The position numbers and the translations under genes were made by a program. A DNA stretch of 64,000 nt from Methylibium rhizosphaerae (lineage in GTDB: Bacteria > Pseudomonadota > Gammaproteobacteria > Burkholderiales > Burkholderiaceae_C), in assembly GCF_006386545.1 (NCBI RefSeq), contig NZ_SWAR01000004.1, forward strand, positions 248,001 through 312,000, written 5' to 3'. Of the stretch, positions 35,827 to 45,765 are shown piece after piece. The notes below the pieces were generated by a model. It was not told where the DNA came from and did not search any database. It saw only the letters and a list, made by a program, of their open reading frames with translations. Each line of letters opens with the position of its first letter. The stretch's first letter is position 1.

Positions 35827-36594
35827 TCACGCTTTCGTTTCCGGACCCTGGGCCCAGACAAAGAATTCCTGGTTGCCATCACCACCGGCGATGGCGCTCG
35901 AAAAGTAGTCGCGCACCGCCCAGCGCAGCGCGGCGCAACCCTCGCGCACCGCGGCCTCGACCTTCGGATACAGCGTGGCGTCCTTCACCAGCCCGCCCTT
36001 GCCCACATGCTGCGGCCCGACCTCGAACTGCGGCTTGACCAGCAGCAGCGCATGCCCGCCGGGCTTGAGCCAGGGCGCCAGGTGCGGCAGCACGCCGGTG
36101 AGCGAGATGAACGACAGGTCGGCCACCACGAGGTCGAAGCCGCCGGCCGGCGCATGCGTCTGCAAGGCCGAGCCCGCCAGTTCGCGCACGTGCTGTCCTT
36201 CGAGCGCCACCACCCGCGGGTCGCTCCGCAACCGCTCATGCAGCTGCCCGTGGCCCACGTCGAAACCGACCACGCGGGCAGCCCCCTGCTGCAGCAGCAC
36301 GTCGGTGAAGCCGCCGGTGCTCTGGCCCACGTCGAGGCAGGTCCAACCGGCCACCTTCAGCCCGCTGCGCGCCAGCGCACCTTCGAGCTTGAGCCCGCCG
36401 CGCGACACGTAGCGCAGCTCGGCATCGTCGGTCACCCGCAGCTCGGCCGCCTCGGGCAGGTCTTCGCCGGCCTTGCGCAGGCCAGCCCAACCCCTGGGGC
36501 CGAGCCACTGCACTGCACCGCTCTCGATCAGCCGCTGTGCAGCCGACCGCGACGGTGCCAACCCACGTTGAACGAGCAACTGGTCGATGCGCAT
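35827..36594 (-). CDS. TlyA-type rRNA methyltransferase
   Basis: 255 residues from ATG at 36594 (MRIDQLLVQRGLAPSR). An N-terminal S4 RNA-binding domain and a FtsJ-like domain (YVSRGGLKLEGAL, CLDVGQSTGGFTDVLLQ, VADLSFISL, LVKPQFE) match the TlyA/hemolysin family, which 2'-O-methylates rRNA cytidines using SAM. Although often called hemolysin, it is an RNA enzyme. It lies between ahcY and metF in a methyl-cycle cluster. Confidence 0.9.
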   Translation of the reverse strand: MRIDQLLVQRGLAPSRSAAQRLIESGAVQWLGPRGWAGLRKAGEDLPEAAELRVTDDAELRYVSRGGLKLEGALARSGLKVAGWTCLDVGQSTGGFTDVLLQQGAARVVGFDVGHGQLHERLRSDPRVVALEGQHVRELAGSALQTHAPAGGFDLVVADLSFISLTGVLPHLAPWLKPGGHALLLVKPQFEVGPQHVGKGGLVKDATLYPKVEAAVREGCAALRWAVRDYFSSAIAGGDGNQEFFVWAQGPETKA

Positions 36595-36703
36595 CACCAA
36601 TTCCAAGCGCCAGGGCCAACCCAGCAGACGCCGCGGATCCGGCTCCGCCGGTCCGCTGGCGTCGCCCCCTCGAGGGGGAGCGGCGAAGCCGCTGCGGGGA
36701 TGG
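36595..36703. repeat. GC-rich intergenic spacer with CCCCCTCGAGGGGG palindrome
   Basis: The gap between ahcY and tlyA contains gccccctcgagggggagcgg and a second inverted segment (gcggcgaagccgc), resembling dispersed intergenic elements of Burkholderiales. It could attenuate readthrough into tlyA, but has no T-tract. Confidence 0.4.
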
Positions 36704-38134
<1,431 letters not shown>

Positions 38135-38221
38135 GGTCGTCGGTGCTCCACTTCAGGTGTTGAAGCCGCCGATGCTGCTGCAGGGAGTTCTGTGGAGACT
38201 CACCCACGCAGGACACACGGC

Positions 38222-38286
38222 GGGTGAGCGCGGTTGCAGATGAGGTTCCGAGCCTGGCCCGCAGATGGGGTTGCAACGCTCCTCGG
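38222..38286 (-). promoter_or_regulatory. SAH riboswitch upstream of ahcY
   Basis: Read on the minus strand the leader contains CCGAGGAGCGTTGCAACC, then CCAGGCTCGGAACC and GCGCTCACCCGCC. This is the conserved SAH-riboswitch core: CCGAG pairs with CTCGG, and GAGCGTTGC pairs with the GCGCTC pseudoknot. Ligand binding (S-adenosylhomocysteine) normally turns expression on. It lies about 90 bases before the ahcY start codon and just after the -10 element. Confidence 0.9.
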
Positions 38287-38296
38287 AAAGGCGCGT

Positions 38297-38302
38297 ATTG
38301 TA
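38297..38302 (-). promoter_or_regulatory. -10 element of the ahcY promoter
   Basis: TACAAT on the minus strand, 5/6 to consensus, placed about 11 bases before the riboswitch core. Transcription would thus start near the 5' edge of the aptamer. No good -35 is seen. Confidence 0.55.
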
Positions 38303-38341
38303 GCCGGGCGCCTCACCCGCGTGGGGTCCCGATGGATGTCA

Positions 38342-38422
38342 CCCGGGCCGCCGCGCCGGGCCGCCCCAAGCAAGGCCCGCCCCTCGCGGAGGGGTGGCCG
38401 GCGTACCCGCCGGCCGGGGTGC
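38342..38422. repeat. Dispersed 80-bp GC-rich repeat, copy 1
   Basis: Reverse complement nearly identical to 55658-55739: GCACCCCGGCCGGCGGGTAC, a CCACCCCTCC/GAGGGG hairpin, then GGGCCTTGCTTGGGGCGGCC. It lies just upstream of the HAD phosphatase gene. Probably a REP-like intergenic element; it may have several more genomic copies. Confidence 0.7.
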
Positions 38423-38448
38423 TCGCTTTCCGTGACAGACTGCCGGCC

Positions 38449-39255
38449 ATGCCGAAACTCGCCCACCCCTGGCACGCCTGCCCCGCCGCCGCGCTGCGCG
38501 GCGTGCGCGGCGTGCTCACCGACATCGACGACACGCTCACCACCGAAGGCGTGATCAGCCCCGAGGCGCTGCTCGCGCTTTCGGCGCTGCACCAGGCCGG
38601 CCTGCCGGTGATCGCCATCACCGGCAGGCCGATGGGCTGGAGCGTGCCGGTGGCGCGCGACACGACGATCGACGCGGTGGTGGCCGAGAACGGTGCGGTG
38701 GCGCTGTTCCGGGAGGGCGGCACGCTGGTCACCGAATACGAGCAGGACGAGGCCACACGGGCCACCAATGCGCAGCGGCTGCAGGCCACCGCCCGGCGCA
38801 TCCTGGCCGAAGTGCCCGGCGCCACGCTGGCGCGCGACAGCGCCGGCCGCGTGACCGACATCGCCATCGACCACAGCGAGTTCTCGCACCTGTCGCCCGA
38901 GGCGATACAGCAGGTGGTGGCGCTGATGCAGGCGGCCGGCATGAACGCCACCGTGAGCTCCATCCACATCAACGGCTGGTACGGCAGCCATAACAAGCTG
39001 TCGGGTGCGCGCTGGATCGTGCAGCGGCTGCTGGGCCGCGACCTCGAGAACGAGACGTCGTCATGGGTCTACGTGGGCGACTCGACCAACGACCAGGCCA
39101 TGTTCGCCCACTTCCCGCTGAGCGTGGGTGTGGCCAACCTGCGGCGGTTCGCCGACCAGCTGACCGTGTGGCCGGCCTACCTGACCGACGCCGAACGCGG
39201 CGCCGGCTTTGCCGAGGTGGCGCGCGCCGTGCTGGCTGCGCGCACCTCGGGCTGA
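38449..39255 (+). CDS. HAD-superfamily phosphatase
   Basis: 268 residues from ATG at 38449. Catalytic loop VLTDIDDTLTTEG (DxD, nucleophile Asp), ITGRP motif II and WVYVGDSTNDQAMFAHF motif IV define a type IIB (Cof/SPP-like) HAD phosphatase. The substrate is unknown; sugar phosphates are usual for this subgroup. It is divergent from ahcY, with the riboswitch and a repeat between. Confidence 0.85.
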   Translation: MPKLAHPWHACPAAALRGVRGVLTDIDDTLTTEGVISPEALLALSALHQAGLPVIAITGRPMGWSVPVARDTTIDAVVAENGAVALFREGGTLVTEYEQDEATRATNAQRLQATARRILAEVPGATLARDSAGRVTDIAIDHSEFSHLSPEAIQQVVALMQAAGMNATVSSIHINGWYGSHNKLSGARWIVQRLLGRDLENETSSWVYVGDSTNDQAMFAHFPLSVGVANLRRFADQLTVWPAYLTDAERGAGFAEVARAVLAARTSG

Positions 39256-39262
39256 GGCCGGC

Positions 39263-40357
39263 TCACTCGGTGTCGTGGCCGAGAAAGCCGTGCATGCGCT
39301 CGAGCTCGGCCCCGAGCTCGCGGCGGAAGGCCGCGTCGCGAGGCGCCCGGCCCGACACATACCCGAAGCCCGCCTTCTCGACGCCGTGTTTGGCGGTGAT
39401 GTTGGCCCAGCCGATGACCCGGTCGCGCCACAGCAGCGGCAGCGCGTAGTAGCCGAGCTTGCGCTTGGGTGCCGGCGTGTACGCCTCGAAGCGGTAGGCC
39501 CAGCCCCACAGCAGCTCGAAACGCAGCCGGTCCCACACGATCGGGTCGAAGGGCGCCAGCAGGCGGATGCCCTCGTCCGGCTCGTGTCGGACGGACTTCG
39601 GGTTCTCGCCGGGCGTCCACAGCCAGGTCACGCCGTCGATGCTCGCCTGCGGCAGGCTCGCTCGCGCCGCCGCCAGCGCCCGCTTGAGCTCGGGCTCCAG
39701 CTGCGGGGCGCCGCCGCCCAGGTGGTAGGCCAGCTGGCCCAGGCTGCGCGAGGGCAGCGGCGCGTACTTGGCCACCACCAGCTCGAGCAGGGCCTGGGCC
39801 TTCTGCTGAGGCGAGCGCTCGTCACCCGCATGCGTCACCACGTCGTACACCCGGATGCCCGCCTCGCGCCGCACCACCCGCAGCATGCCGCGGTAGTGCA
39901 TGCCGTCGAGCAGGTGGGTGGTGGCATTCGAAGAGCCGCCCCAGTAGTTGGTGGTGCGGCCGTGGTCGAACGCAGCCTGCACCGCTTTCGGGTGGCTCGG
40001 CCCGTGCTCGCGAATGAAGGCCAGCACGTCGGCCGCCCGGCGGCGGGTGGCCGCATCCCACACGCGGTGCGCGGTGCGCGGATGCATCAGCGCCAGGTGC
40101 TCGCGCGGCAGGAAGCCGTAGTTGACGAAGAAGTCCTCCTCGATCGGAAGCTTCGGATAGCGACGCTCCAGGTCGCCGGCCCGGTAGTCCTTCACCCGGT
40201 GGCGCAGCGTGAGGTCCTGCGCCCGCGCCGGTGCGCGGATCGGGTCGGCCTGCACGAAACCGAGCCGCCCGATCGCGCGCCCCAGCGTGGTGGGGGCGAA
40301 GAGCGTGCGCGCCACGGCATAGCGGCGCAGGTCGTCCAGCGAAGGAATCCGGCTCAT
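39263..40357 (-). CDS. AlkZ/YcaQ-like winged-helix DNA glycosylase
   Basis: 364 residues from ATG at 40357. The HTH_42 family pattern is present: RLGFVQADPIRAPARAQDLTLRHR with the QxD catalytic motif (QAD), NYGFLPREHLALMHP and FDPIVWDRLRFELLWGWAYRFE. YcaQ/AlkZ proteins are tandem winged-helix glycosylases that unhook interstrand crosslinks or remove alkylated bases. Its start codon overlaps the upstream gene's stop (ATGA), so the pair is translationally coupled. Confidence 0.85.
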   Translation of the reverse strand: MSRIPSLDDLRRYAVARTLFAPTTLGRAIGRLGFVQADPIRAPARAQDLTLRHRVKDYRAGDLERRYPKLPIEEDFFVNYGFLPREHLALMHPRTAHRVWDAATRRRAADVLAFIREHGPSHPKAVQAAFDHGRTTNYWGGSSNATTHLLDGMHYRGMLRVVRREAGIRVYDVVTHAGDERSPQQKAQALLELVVAKYAPLPSRSLGQLAYHLGGGAPQLEPELKRALAAARASLPQASIDGVTWLWTPGENPKSVRHEPDEGIRLLAPFDPIVWDRLRFELLWGWAYRFEAYTPAPKRKLGYYALPLLWRDRVIGWANITAKHGVEKAGFGYVSGRAPRDAAFRRELGAELERMHGFLGHDTE

Positions 40358-40986
40358 GGCCGTGCCAGCCGGGCGATCTGCCGGTCGTGCCATCGGGCCA
40401 GCAGCAGCTGCGCCGCCATGGCGCCCAGCCAGGCCATGAACATGTCCTTCTGCGTGTCCCAGGGGTCGCCCTGGGTGCCCAGGAATTCATCGGCGCCCGA
40501 GCCCAGCGCCACCGCGGCGCCCCATTCGATCAGTTCGTAGAGCGCGCTGATGGCCAGGCAGGTGGCGGTGACCAGCGTGAACAGCCAACCGCCTCGCTGC
40601 AGTGGCGTGAGGCGAAGCAGCAGTTCGCGCGCCACGATGGCCGGCACGAAGCCCTGCATCAGGTGGCCGATGCGGTCGTAGTGGTTGCGCTCGAAGCCGA
40701 ACCATTCCTGCATCCAGAAGCCCAGTGGCACGCGCGCATAGGTGTAGTGGCCGCCGAGCATCAGCACAGCGAAATGCAGCAGGATCAGCGCGTAGAGCAG
40801 CGTGGTGAGCGGAAAGCGCCGGTGGGTGGCGAGCAGGATGGGCAGCGCGATGACGACCGGCGCGACTTCCATGGCCCAGGTGGGCAGTTCGTAGGCGCCG
40901 ATGCCGGACCACACCAGCAGGGCGAGGGTGGTGGCAGCGTAGAGCCAGAGGGAGCGGGGAGACAGCGTGGAAAGGGAGTTCTGCAT
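40354..40986 (-). CDS. YjdF-like (DUF2238) membrane protein
   Basis: 210 residues from ATG at 40986. About six membrane segments and the DUF2238 signature HYTYARVPLG, RNHYDRIGHLMQGFVPAI, SALYELIEWGAA and GTQGDPWDTQKDMFMAWLGA. An inner-membrane protein of unknown function. It is coupled to the following AlkZ-like gene by a 4-base overlap. Confidence 0.87.
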   Translation of the reverse strand: MQNSLSTLSPRSLWLYAATTLALLVWSGIGAYELPTWAMEVAPVVIALPILLATHRRFPLTTLLYALILLHFAVLMLGGHYTYARVPLGFWMQEWFGFERNHYDRIGHLMQGFVPAIVARELLLRLTPLQRGGWLFTLVTATCLAISALYELIEWGAAVALGSGADEFLGTQGDPWDTQKDMFMAWLGAMAAQLLLARWHDRQIARLARP

Positions 40987-41039
40987 GGGCCGCGATGCTG
41001 CCAGATCGCCACGCGTCACGGTGACCGTCACAAACGACA

Positions 41040-41059
41040 AAGGCGGCCGAAGCCGCCTT
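41040..41059 (-). terminator. Hairpin terminator downstream of metK
   Basis: AAGGCGGC and GCCGCCTT form an 8-bp stem with a tetraloop. On the minus strand it is followed by a short T-rich run (TTGTCGTTTG). It lies 37 bases beyond the metK stop. Confidence 0.55.
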
Positions 41060-41096
41060 GTTCTCTGTGCACGCAGCCTTGTGGCTCCGGCCGGCC

Positions 41097-42260
41097 TTAC
41101 AGGCCGGCCGCTGCACGCAGCGCGGCAGCCTTGTCAGTCCTCTCCCAGCTGAACTCCGGCTCTTCGCGGCCGAAGTGCCCGTAAGCCGCCGTCTTGGAAT
41201 AGATCGGACGCAGCAGGTCGAGCATCTGGATGATGCCCTTCGGGCGCAGGTCGAAGAACTCGCTCACCAGGTGGGCGATCTTCTCGTCCGAGATCACGCC
41301 GGTGCCTTCGGTGTAGACCGTCACGTTCATCGGCTTGGCCACGCCGATGGCATAGGCCACCTGGATCTGGCACTGGCGCGCCAGGCCGGCCGCGACGATG
41401 TTCTTGGCCACGTAGCGCGCGGCATAGGCAGCCGAGCGGTCCACCTTCGACGGGTCCTTGCCCGAGAAGGCGCCGCCGCCGTGCGGGCAGGCGCCGCCGT
41501 AGGTGTCGACGATGATCTTGCGGCCGGTCAGGCCGCAATCGCCCTGCGGGCCGCCGATGACGAAGCGACCGGTCGGGTTGACCAGGTAGCGGGTGTTCTG
41601 CAGCCAGTCCTTGGGCAGCACCGGCTTGATGATTTCCTCGACCACCGCCTCGTGGATGGCCTTCTGCTCCATCTCGGGGGCATGCTGGGTGGACAGCACC
41701 ACGGTGTCGATGCTGTGCGGCTTGCCGTCGACATAGCGCATCGTCACCTGGCTCTTGGCGTCGGGGCGCAGCCAGGGCAGACGGCCATCCTTGCGCAGCT
41801 GGGCCTGGCGCTCGACCAGGCGGTGGGCGTAGTAGATGGGCGCGGGCATCAGCTCGGGCGTTTCGTCGCAGGCGTAGCCGAACATCAGGCCCTGGTCGCC
41901 CGCACCCATGTTGAGGTAGTCGTCGGAGGCGTGGTCCACGCCCTGGGCGATGTCGTTGCTCTGCTTGTCGTAGGCCACGAGCACGGCGCAGCCCTTGTAG
42001 TCGATGCCGTATTCGGTGTTGTCGTAGCCGATGCGCTTGATGGTGTCGCGCGCGACCTGGATGTAGTCGACGTGCGCATTGGTCGTGATCTCGCCGGCCA
42101 GCACCACGAGGCCGGTGTTGCACAGGGTTTCTGCCGCCACGCGCGAGCGCGGGTCCACCGTGAAGATCGCGTCGAGGATCGCGTCGGAGATCTGGTCGGC
42201 CACTTTGTCAGGGTGGCCCTCGGACACGGATTCGGACGTGAAGAGAAAGTCGTTCGCCAC
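41097..42260 (-). CDS. metK: S-adenosylmethionine synthetase
   Basis: 387 residues from a GTG start at 42260, fixed by the invariant N-terminus (M)[18 protein letters not shown]. Further motifs: [12 protein letters not shown] (methionine site), [22 protein letters not shown] (ATP loop). It makes SAM from methionine and ATP for the many methyltransferases. The roughly 128-base leader contains a long-range inverted repeat (see 42300-42382) that may regulate it. Confidence 0.97.
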   Translation of the reverse strand: MANDFLFTSESVSEGHPDKVADQISDAILDAIFTVDPRSRVAAETLCNTGLVVLAGEITTNAHVDYIQVARDTIKRIGYDNTEYGIDYKGCAVLVAYDKQSNDIAQGVDHASDDYLNMGAGDQGLMFGYACDETPELMPAPIYYAHRLVERQAQLRKDGRLPWLRPDAKSQVTMRYVDGKPHSIDTVVLSTQHAPEMEQKAIHEAVVEEIIKPVLPKDWLQNTRYLVNPTGRFVIGGPQGDCGLTGRKIIVDTYGGACPHGGGAFSGKDPSKVDRSAAYAARYVAKNIVAAGLARQCQIQVAYAIGVAKPMNVTVYTEGTGVISDEKIAHLVSEFFDLRPKGIIQMLDLLRPIYSKTAAYGHFGREEPEFSWERTDKAAALRAAAGL

Positions 42261-42299
42261 TTCAATAAACTCCAGCAGGTTGTCGGTCGATCTGCGTGT

Positions 42300-42382
42300 C
42301 GCCGAGCCTTGAACCTTCCGGGAGCGGCGAACGCTTTAGCAGCATTTGTGAATCGCCCCGCAAGTTGTTCCTTAACTCGGCG
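42300..42382 (-). promoter_or_regulatory. Structured 5' leader of metK
   Basis: Seven bases (CGCCGAG at 42300-42306 and CTCGGCG at 42376-42382) form a closing helix in the metK leader, with smaller possible stems inside (ggcga/tcgcc). It does not match a SAM riboswitch that I recognise. It could be an RNA control element or just a stable leader. Confidence 0.35.
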
Positions 42383-42394
42383 ATGTAGCGCGGC

Positions 42395-42400
42395 ATTGTA
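42395..42400 (-). promoter_or_regulatory. -10 element of the metK promoter
   Basis: TACAAT on the minus strand, 5/6 to consensus, immediately before the structured leader. The -35 region is weak. Confidence 0.5.
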
Positions 42401-42430
42401 CCGGCCTGCCCGCAATCGTTACCCCCAAAG

Positions 42431-43300
42431 ATGCACGTCTTACGTCTGATTGCCCGTTGCCCGCTCTGGCTGCTGCACGCACTGGGCACCCCGATGGGCT
42501 GGCTCACCTACTGGCTGTCCCCCACCTACCGGCAGCGCTTCAAGGCCAACGTCGCACAGGCCGGCGTGCCGTGGCGGCAGGCCCGCGGCGCCATCGGCGC
42601 GGCCGGCCGCATGGTGACCGAGCTGCCCTACCTGTGGATGCGCCCCCAGGGCGAACCTCTGGGTGAACGGGCCCGGTGGCGCCAACCCGAACTGATCGAG
42701 CAGGCCCACGCCGGCGGCCGCGGGCTGGTGCTGCTGACGCCGCACCTGGGCTGCTTCGAGGTGGCCGCGCAGGCCTATGCCGAGCGCTTCAGCCCGCGGT
42801 TCGGCCCGATGACGGCGCTGTACCGCCCGGCGCGCAAGGCCTGGCTGCGCCCGCTGATGGACGAGTCGCGCAACCGCCCCGGGCTCAAGACCGCGCCTGC
42901 CACCCTGGCCGGCGTGCGCCAGATGATCCGCGCATTGCGCAGCGGCGAAACCGTGGGCCTGCTTCCCGACCAGGTGCCCCCGGACGGCCTGGGCGTGTGG
43001 GCGCCGTTTTTCGGCAAGCCGGCCTACACCATGACGCTGGCGTCGCGGCTGGTGCAACAGACCGGCGCCGCCTTGCTGCTGCTGCGCGCCGAACGGCTGC
43101 CCAACGGGCGCGGCTACGTCATCCATGTCTCGCCGCTGGCCGAGCCGCTGCCGGGGGCCGACGCGGACCCGGCACAATCCGCCGCCGTGATCAACCGCGC
43201 CATGGAACAGCTCATCCTGCAGTCGCCGCAGCAATACCTGTGGGGCTACCACCGCTACAAGGCGCCGCGCTCGCTGCCCGCGGCGGATGCGACCTCATGA
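42431..43300 (+). CDS. Lipid A biosynthesis acyltransferase (LpxL/HtrB family), first copy
   Basis: 289 residues. N-terminal hydrophobic anchor, HX4E catalytic motif in LTPHLGCFEVA, and GLLPDQVPPDGLGVWAPFFGKPAYTMT, typical of the LpxL/LpxM/HtrB acyltransferases. These add a secondary acyl chain to Kdo2-lipid IVA at the inner membrane. A second homologue overlaps its stop codon (ATGA), so the two are coupled and probably add different chains. Confidence 0.92.
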   Translation: MHVLRLIARCPLWLLHALGTPMGWLTYWLSPTYRQRFKANVAQAGVPWRQARGAIGAAGRMVTELPYLWMRPQGEPLGERARWRQPELIEQAHAGGRGLVLLTPHLGCFEVAAQAYAERFSPRFGPMTALYRPARKAWLRPLMDESRNRPGLKTAPATLAGVRQMIRALRSGETVGLLPDQVPPDGLGVWAPFFGKPAYTMTLASRLVQQTGAALLLLRAERLPNGRGYVIHVSPLAEPLPGADADPAQSAAVINRAMEQLILQSPQQYLWGYHRYKAPRSLPAADATS

Positions 43301-44172
43301 CCAGCCGCCTGGTGCTCGGGCTGCTGTGGCTGTTCCACTGGCTGCCGCTCTCGGTGCAGGCGGCAGTAGGCCGGGGACTGGGCGCGCTGCTGTGGCGGCT
43401 GGGCCGTTCGCGCCGCCGGATCGCGCTGCGCAACCTGGAGCTGTGCCTGCCCGAGCTGCCCGCCGAGGAGCGCAAGGCGCTTGCGCGCGAACACTTCAAG
43501 CTGCTGGGCCGCAGCATCCTGGAGCGCGGGCTGCTCTGGTACGCCTCGCCCGAGCGGCTGAAGCGGCTGATCCATGTGGAAGGCTCGGTGAGCTTCGCCG
43601 ACCGGCACAACGGCGCCGTGATGTGGCTGTGTCCGCACTTCATGGCGCTCGACGTGGTGGGTGCTGCCGTGCAGCTCTACATCAGGCGGCCGGGGGCCTC
43701 GATCTACCAGGCTCAGAGCGACCCGGTGTTCGACGCGGCCATGCGCAGCGGCCGGCTGCGCTTCGGCAATGCCGAGATCTTTGCCCGCAACGAAACCGCG
43801 CGGCCGCTGATGCGCGCCATCCGCGCCGGCGCCGGCTTCTTCAACCTGCCCGACATGGACTTCGGCGAGCGCGACGCCGCCTTCGTGCCGTTCTTCGGCG
43901 TGCCGGCCGCCACGCTGCTGGCGCCCTCGCGCATGGCGCGTGCGCTCAACATGACGGTGCAGCCGGTGGTGGGCGAGATCCTGCCGGGCGGCCGCGGCTA
44001 CCGCATCCGTTTCCTGGAGCCGTGGGATCACTTTCCGACCGACGACCCGGTGGCAGACACCGCCCAGATGAACCGCTGGATCGAAAAGGAGATCCGCGAG
44101 CACCCGGCGCAGTACCTGTGGGTGCACAAGCGTTTCAAGACGCGCCCGGCCGGCGAACCCAGCCTGTACTGA
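43297..44172 (+). CDS. Lipid A biosynthesis acyltransferase (LpxL/HtrB family), second copy
   Basis: 291 residues from ATG at 43297 overlapping the previous stop. Hydrophobic N-terminus, HX4D motif in WLCPHFMALDVVGAA, and FFNLPDMDFGERDAAFVPFFGVPAATL. It differs clearly from the first copy, so this is an old paralogue pair (LpxL/LpxM-like division of labour) and not a recent duplication. It is followed by dapF after 38 bases. Confidence 0.92.
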   Translation: MTSRLVLGLLWLFHWLPLSVQAAVGRGLGALLWRLGRSRRRIALRNLELCLPELPAEERKALAREHFKLLGRSILERGLLWYASPERLKRLIHVEGSVSFADRHNGAVMWLCPHFMALDVVGAAVQLYIRRPGASIYQAQSDPVFDAAMRSGRLRFGNAEIFARNETARPLMRAIRAGAGFFNLPDMDFGERDAAFVPFFGVPAATLLAPSRMARALNMTVQPVVGEILPGGRGYRIRFLEPWDHFPTDDPVADTAQMNRWIEKEIREHPAQYLWVHKRFKTRPAGEPSLY

Positions 44173-44210
44173 GCGCGGCTTCCAGGCCCCAACGACGATA
44201 ATCCAGCCCC

Positions 44211-45074
44211 ATGAAACTGCGCTTCACCAAGATGCAAGGCGCCGGCAACGACTTCGTCGTGCTCGACGCCACGCGACAGGCGCTCGAGCTGAGCCCGGCG
44301 CAATACCGCTTCCTGGCCGACCGCCGTTTCGGCATCGGCGCCGACCAGGTGCTCATCGTGGGGCCCTCTCCTGCGCCGGGCCTCGACTTCAGCTACCGCA
44401 TCGTCAACGCCGACGGCAGCGAGGTCGAGCAATGCGGCAACGGCGCACGCTGCTTCGTGCGCTTCGTGCGTGATGCCGGTCTCACCGACAAGGACACCAT
44501 CCGCGTGCAGACCCTGAGCGGCGTGATCGAGCCGCGCCTGCAGGGCGACGGACGCGTCACGGTCGACATGGGGGCGCCGATCTTCGAGCCGCAGCGCATC
44601 CCTTTCGACGCCCGCGGCCTGCACCCGCGCGTGGTCAACGACTTTCAGCTGTGGCCGCTGGCGGTGGCCGGCCGTGCGGTCGAGATCGCCGTGGTGTCGA
44701 TGGGCAACCCGCATGCGGTCAAGCGGGTCGACGACGTCGAGACCGCCGCAGTCGCCGAGCTGGGCCCGGCCATCGAAGGCCACAGCCGCTTCCCGAAGAA
44801 GGTCAACGCCGGCTTCCTGCAGGTGCTCACCCGCCGCCACGTGAAGCTGCGCGTCTACGAGCGCGGCGCCGGCGAAACGCTGGCCTGCGGCACCGGCGCC
44901 TGCGCGGCGGTGGTGAGCGGCATCCGGCTCGGCTGGCTCGACGCCCAGGTGGACGTCGACACCCGCGGCGGCCGCCTGTCCATCGAATGGGCCGGCGGCG
45001 AGGCGCCCGTCCTCATGACCGGCCCGGCGGTGCGCGTCTTCGACGGCGAGATCGAGCTGCCCGCGAACCTCTGA
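44211..45074 (+). CDS. dapF: Diaminopimelate epimerase
   Basis: 287 residues. [12 protein letters not shown], first active-site Cys in [13 protein letters not shown] and second in [14 protein letters not shown]. It interconverts LL- and meso-diaminopimelate for lysine and peptidoglycan. The order dapF, DUF484, xerC is the conserved proteobacterial cluster. Confidence 0.97.
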   Translation: MKLRFTKMQGAGNDFVVLDATRQALELSPAQYRFLADRRFGIGADQVLIVGPSPAPGLDFSYRIVNADGSEVEQCGNGARCFVRFVRDAGLTDKDTIRVQTLSGVIEPRLQGDGRVTVDMGAPIFEPQRIPFDARGLHPRVVNDFQLWPLAVAGRAVEIAVVSMGNPHAVKRVDDVETAAVAELGPAIEGHSRFPKKVNAGFLQVLTRRHVKLRVYERGAGETLACGTGACAAVVSGIRLGWLDAQVDVDTRGGRLSIEWAGGEAPVLMTGPAVRVFDGEIELPANL

Positions 45075-45090
45075 ACCCCTGACCCGACAC

Positions 45091-45765
45091 ATGACCATCC
45101 AAGGTATCACCGAAGACGACATCGCCAGCTTCCTGGCCAACACGCCCGGCTTCTTCGAGCGCCATGCCGAGCTGCTGGCCAGCGTGCAGCTCACCAGCCC
45201 GCACGGCAACCGGGCCGTGTCGCTGCAGGAGCGGCAGATGGAGATGCTGCGCGAGAAGATCCGCGGGCTGGAGCTCAAGATCGTCGAGATGATCCGCAAC
45301 GGCCAGGAGAACATGGCCATTGCCGACAAGCTGCACCGCTGGACGCGCGCGATGATGCTCACCGCCAACCCGAGCGACCTGCCGCAGGTGCTGGTGAATG
45401 AGCTGAAGCACCAGTTCCTCATCCCGCAGGCCGGCATCCGGGTGTGGGGCGCGGCCGACGCCTTCGACAAGCTGCCGTTCGCCCAGGCGGTGAGCGACGA
45501 CGTCAAGAGCTTCACCTCCAGCCTGGGCCTGCCGTACTGCGGCGTGAATTCCGGCTTCGAAGCCGCCGCCTGGCTCGACGACCCCGGCACGGTGATGTCG
45601 CTCGCGCTCATTCCGCTGCGCAACGCGGTCGGCATGCCGGCCTTCGGCCTGCTGGTGCTGGGCTCGCCCGACCCGACCCGCTACACGGCGGACATGGGTA
45701 CCGAGTTCCTGATGCGCATCGGCGAGATCGCCAGCGCCGGCCTGAACCGGCTGCTGCCCGTGTGA
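45091..45765 (+). CDS. DUF484 family protein
   Basis: 224 residues. N-terminal IASFLANTPGFFERHAELLASVQLTSPHGNRAVSLQERQM is the DUF484 signature, followed by a helical linker and a GAF-like domain (LVLGSPDPTRYTADMGTEFLMRIGEIASAGL). The function is unknown, but it is conserved between dapF and xerC. The stop overlaps the xerC start (TGATG). Confidence 0.92.
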   Translation: MTIQGITEDDIASFLANTPGFFERHAELLASVQLTSPHGNRAVSLQERQMEMLREKIRGLELKIVEMIRNGQENMAIADKLHRWTRAMMLTANPSDLPQVLVNELKHQFLIPQAGIRVWGAADAFDKLPFAQAVSDDVKSFTSSLGLPYCGVNSGFEAAAWLDDPGTVMSLALIPLRNAVGMPAFGLLVLGSPDPTRYTADMGTEFLMRIGEIASAGLNRLLPV

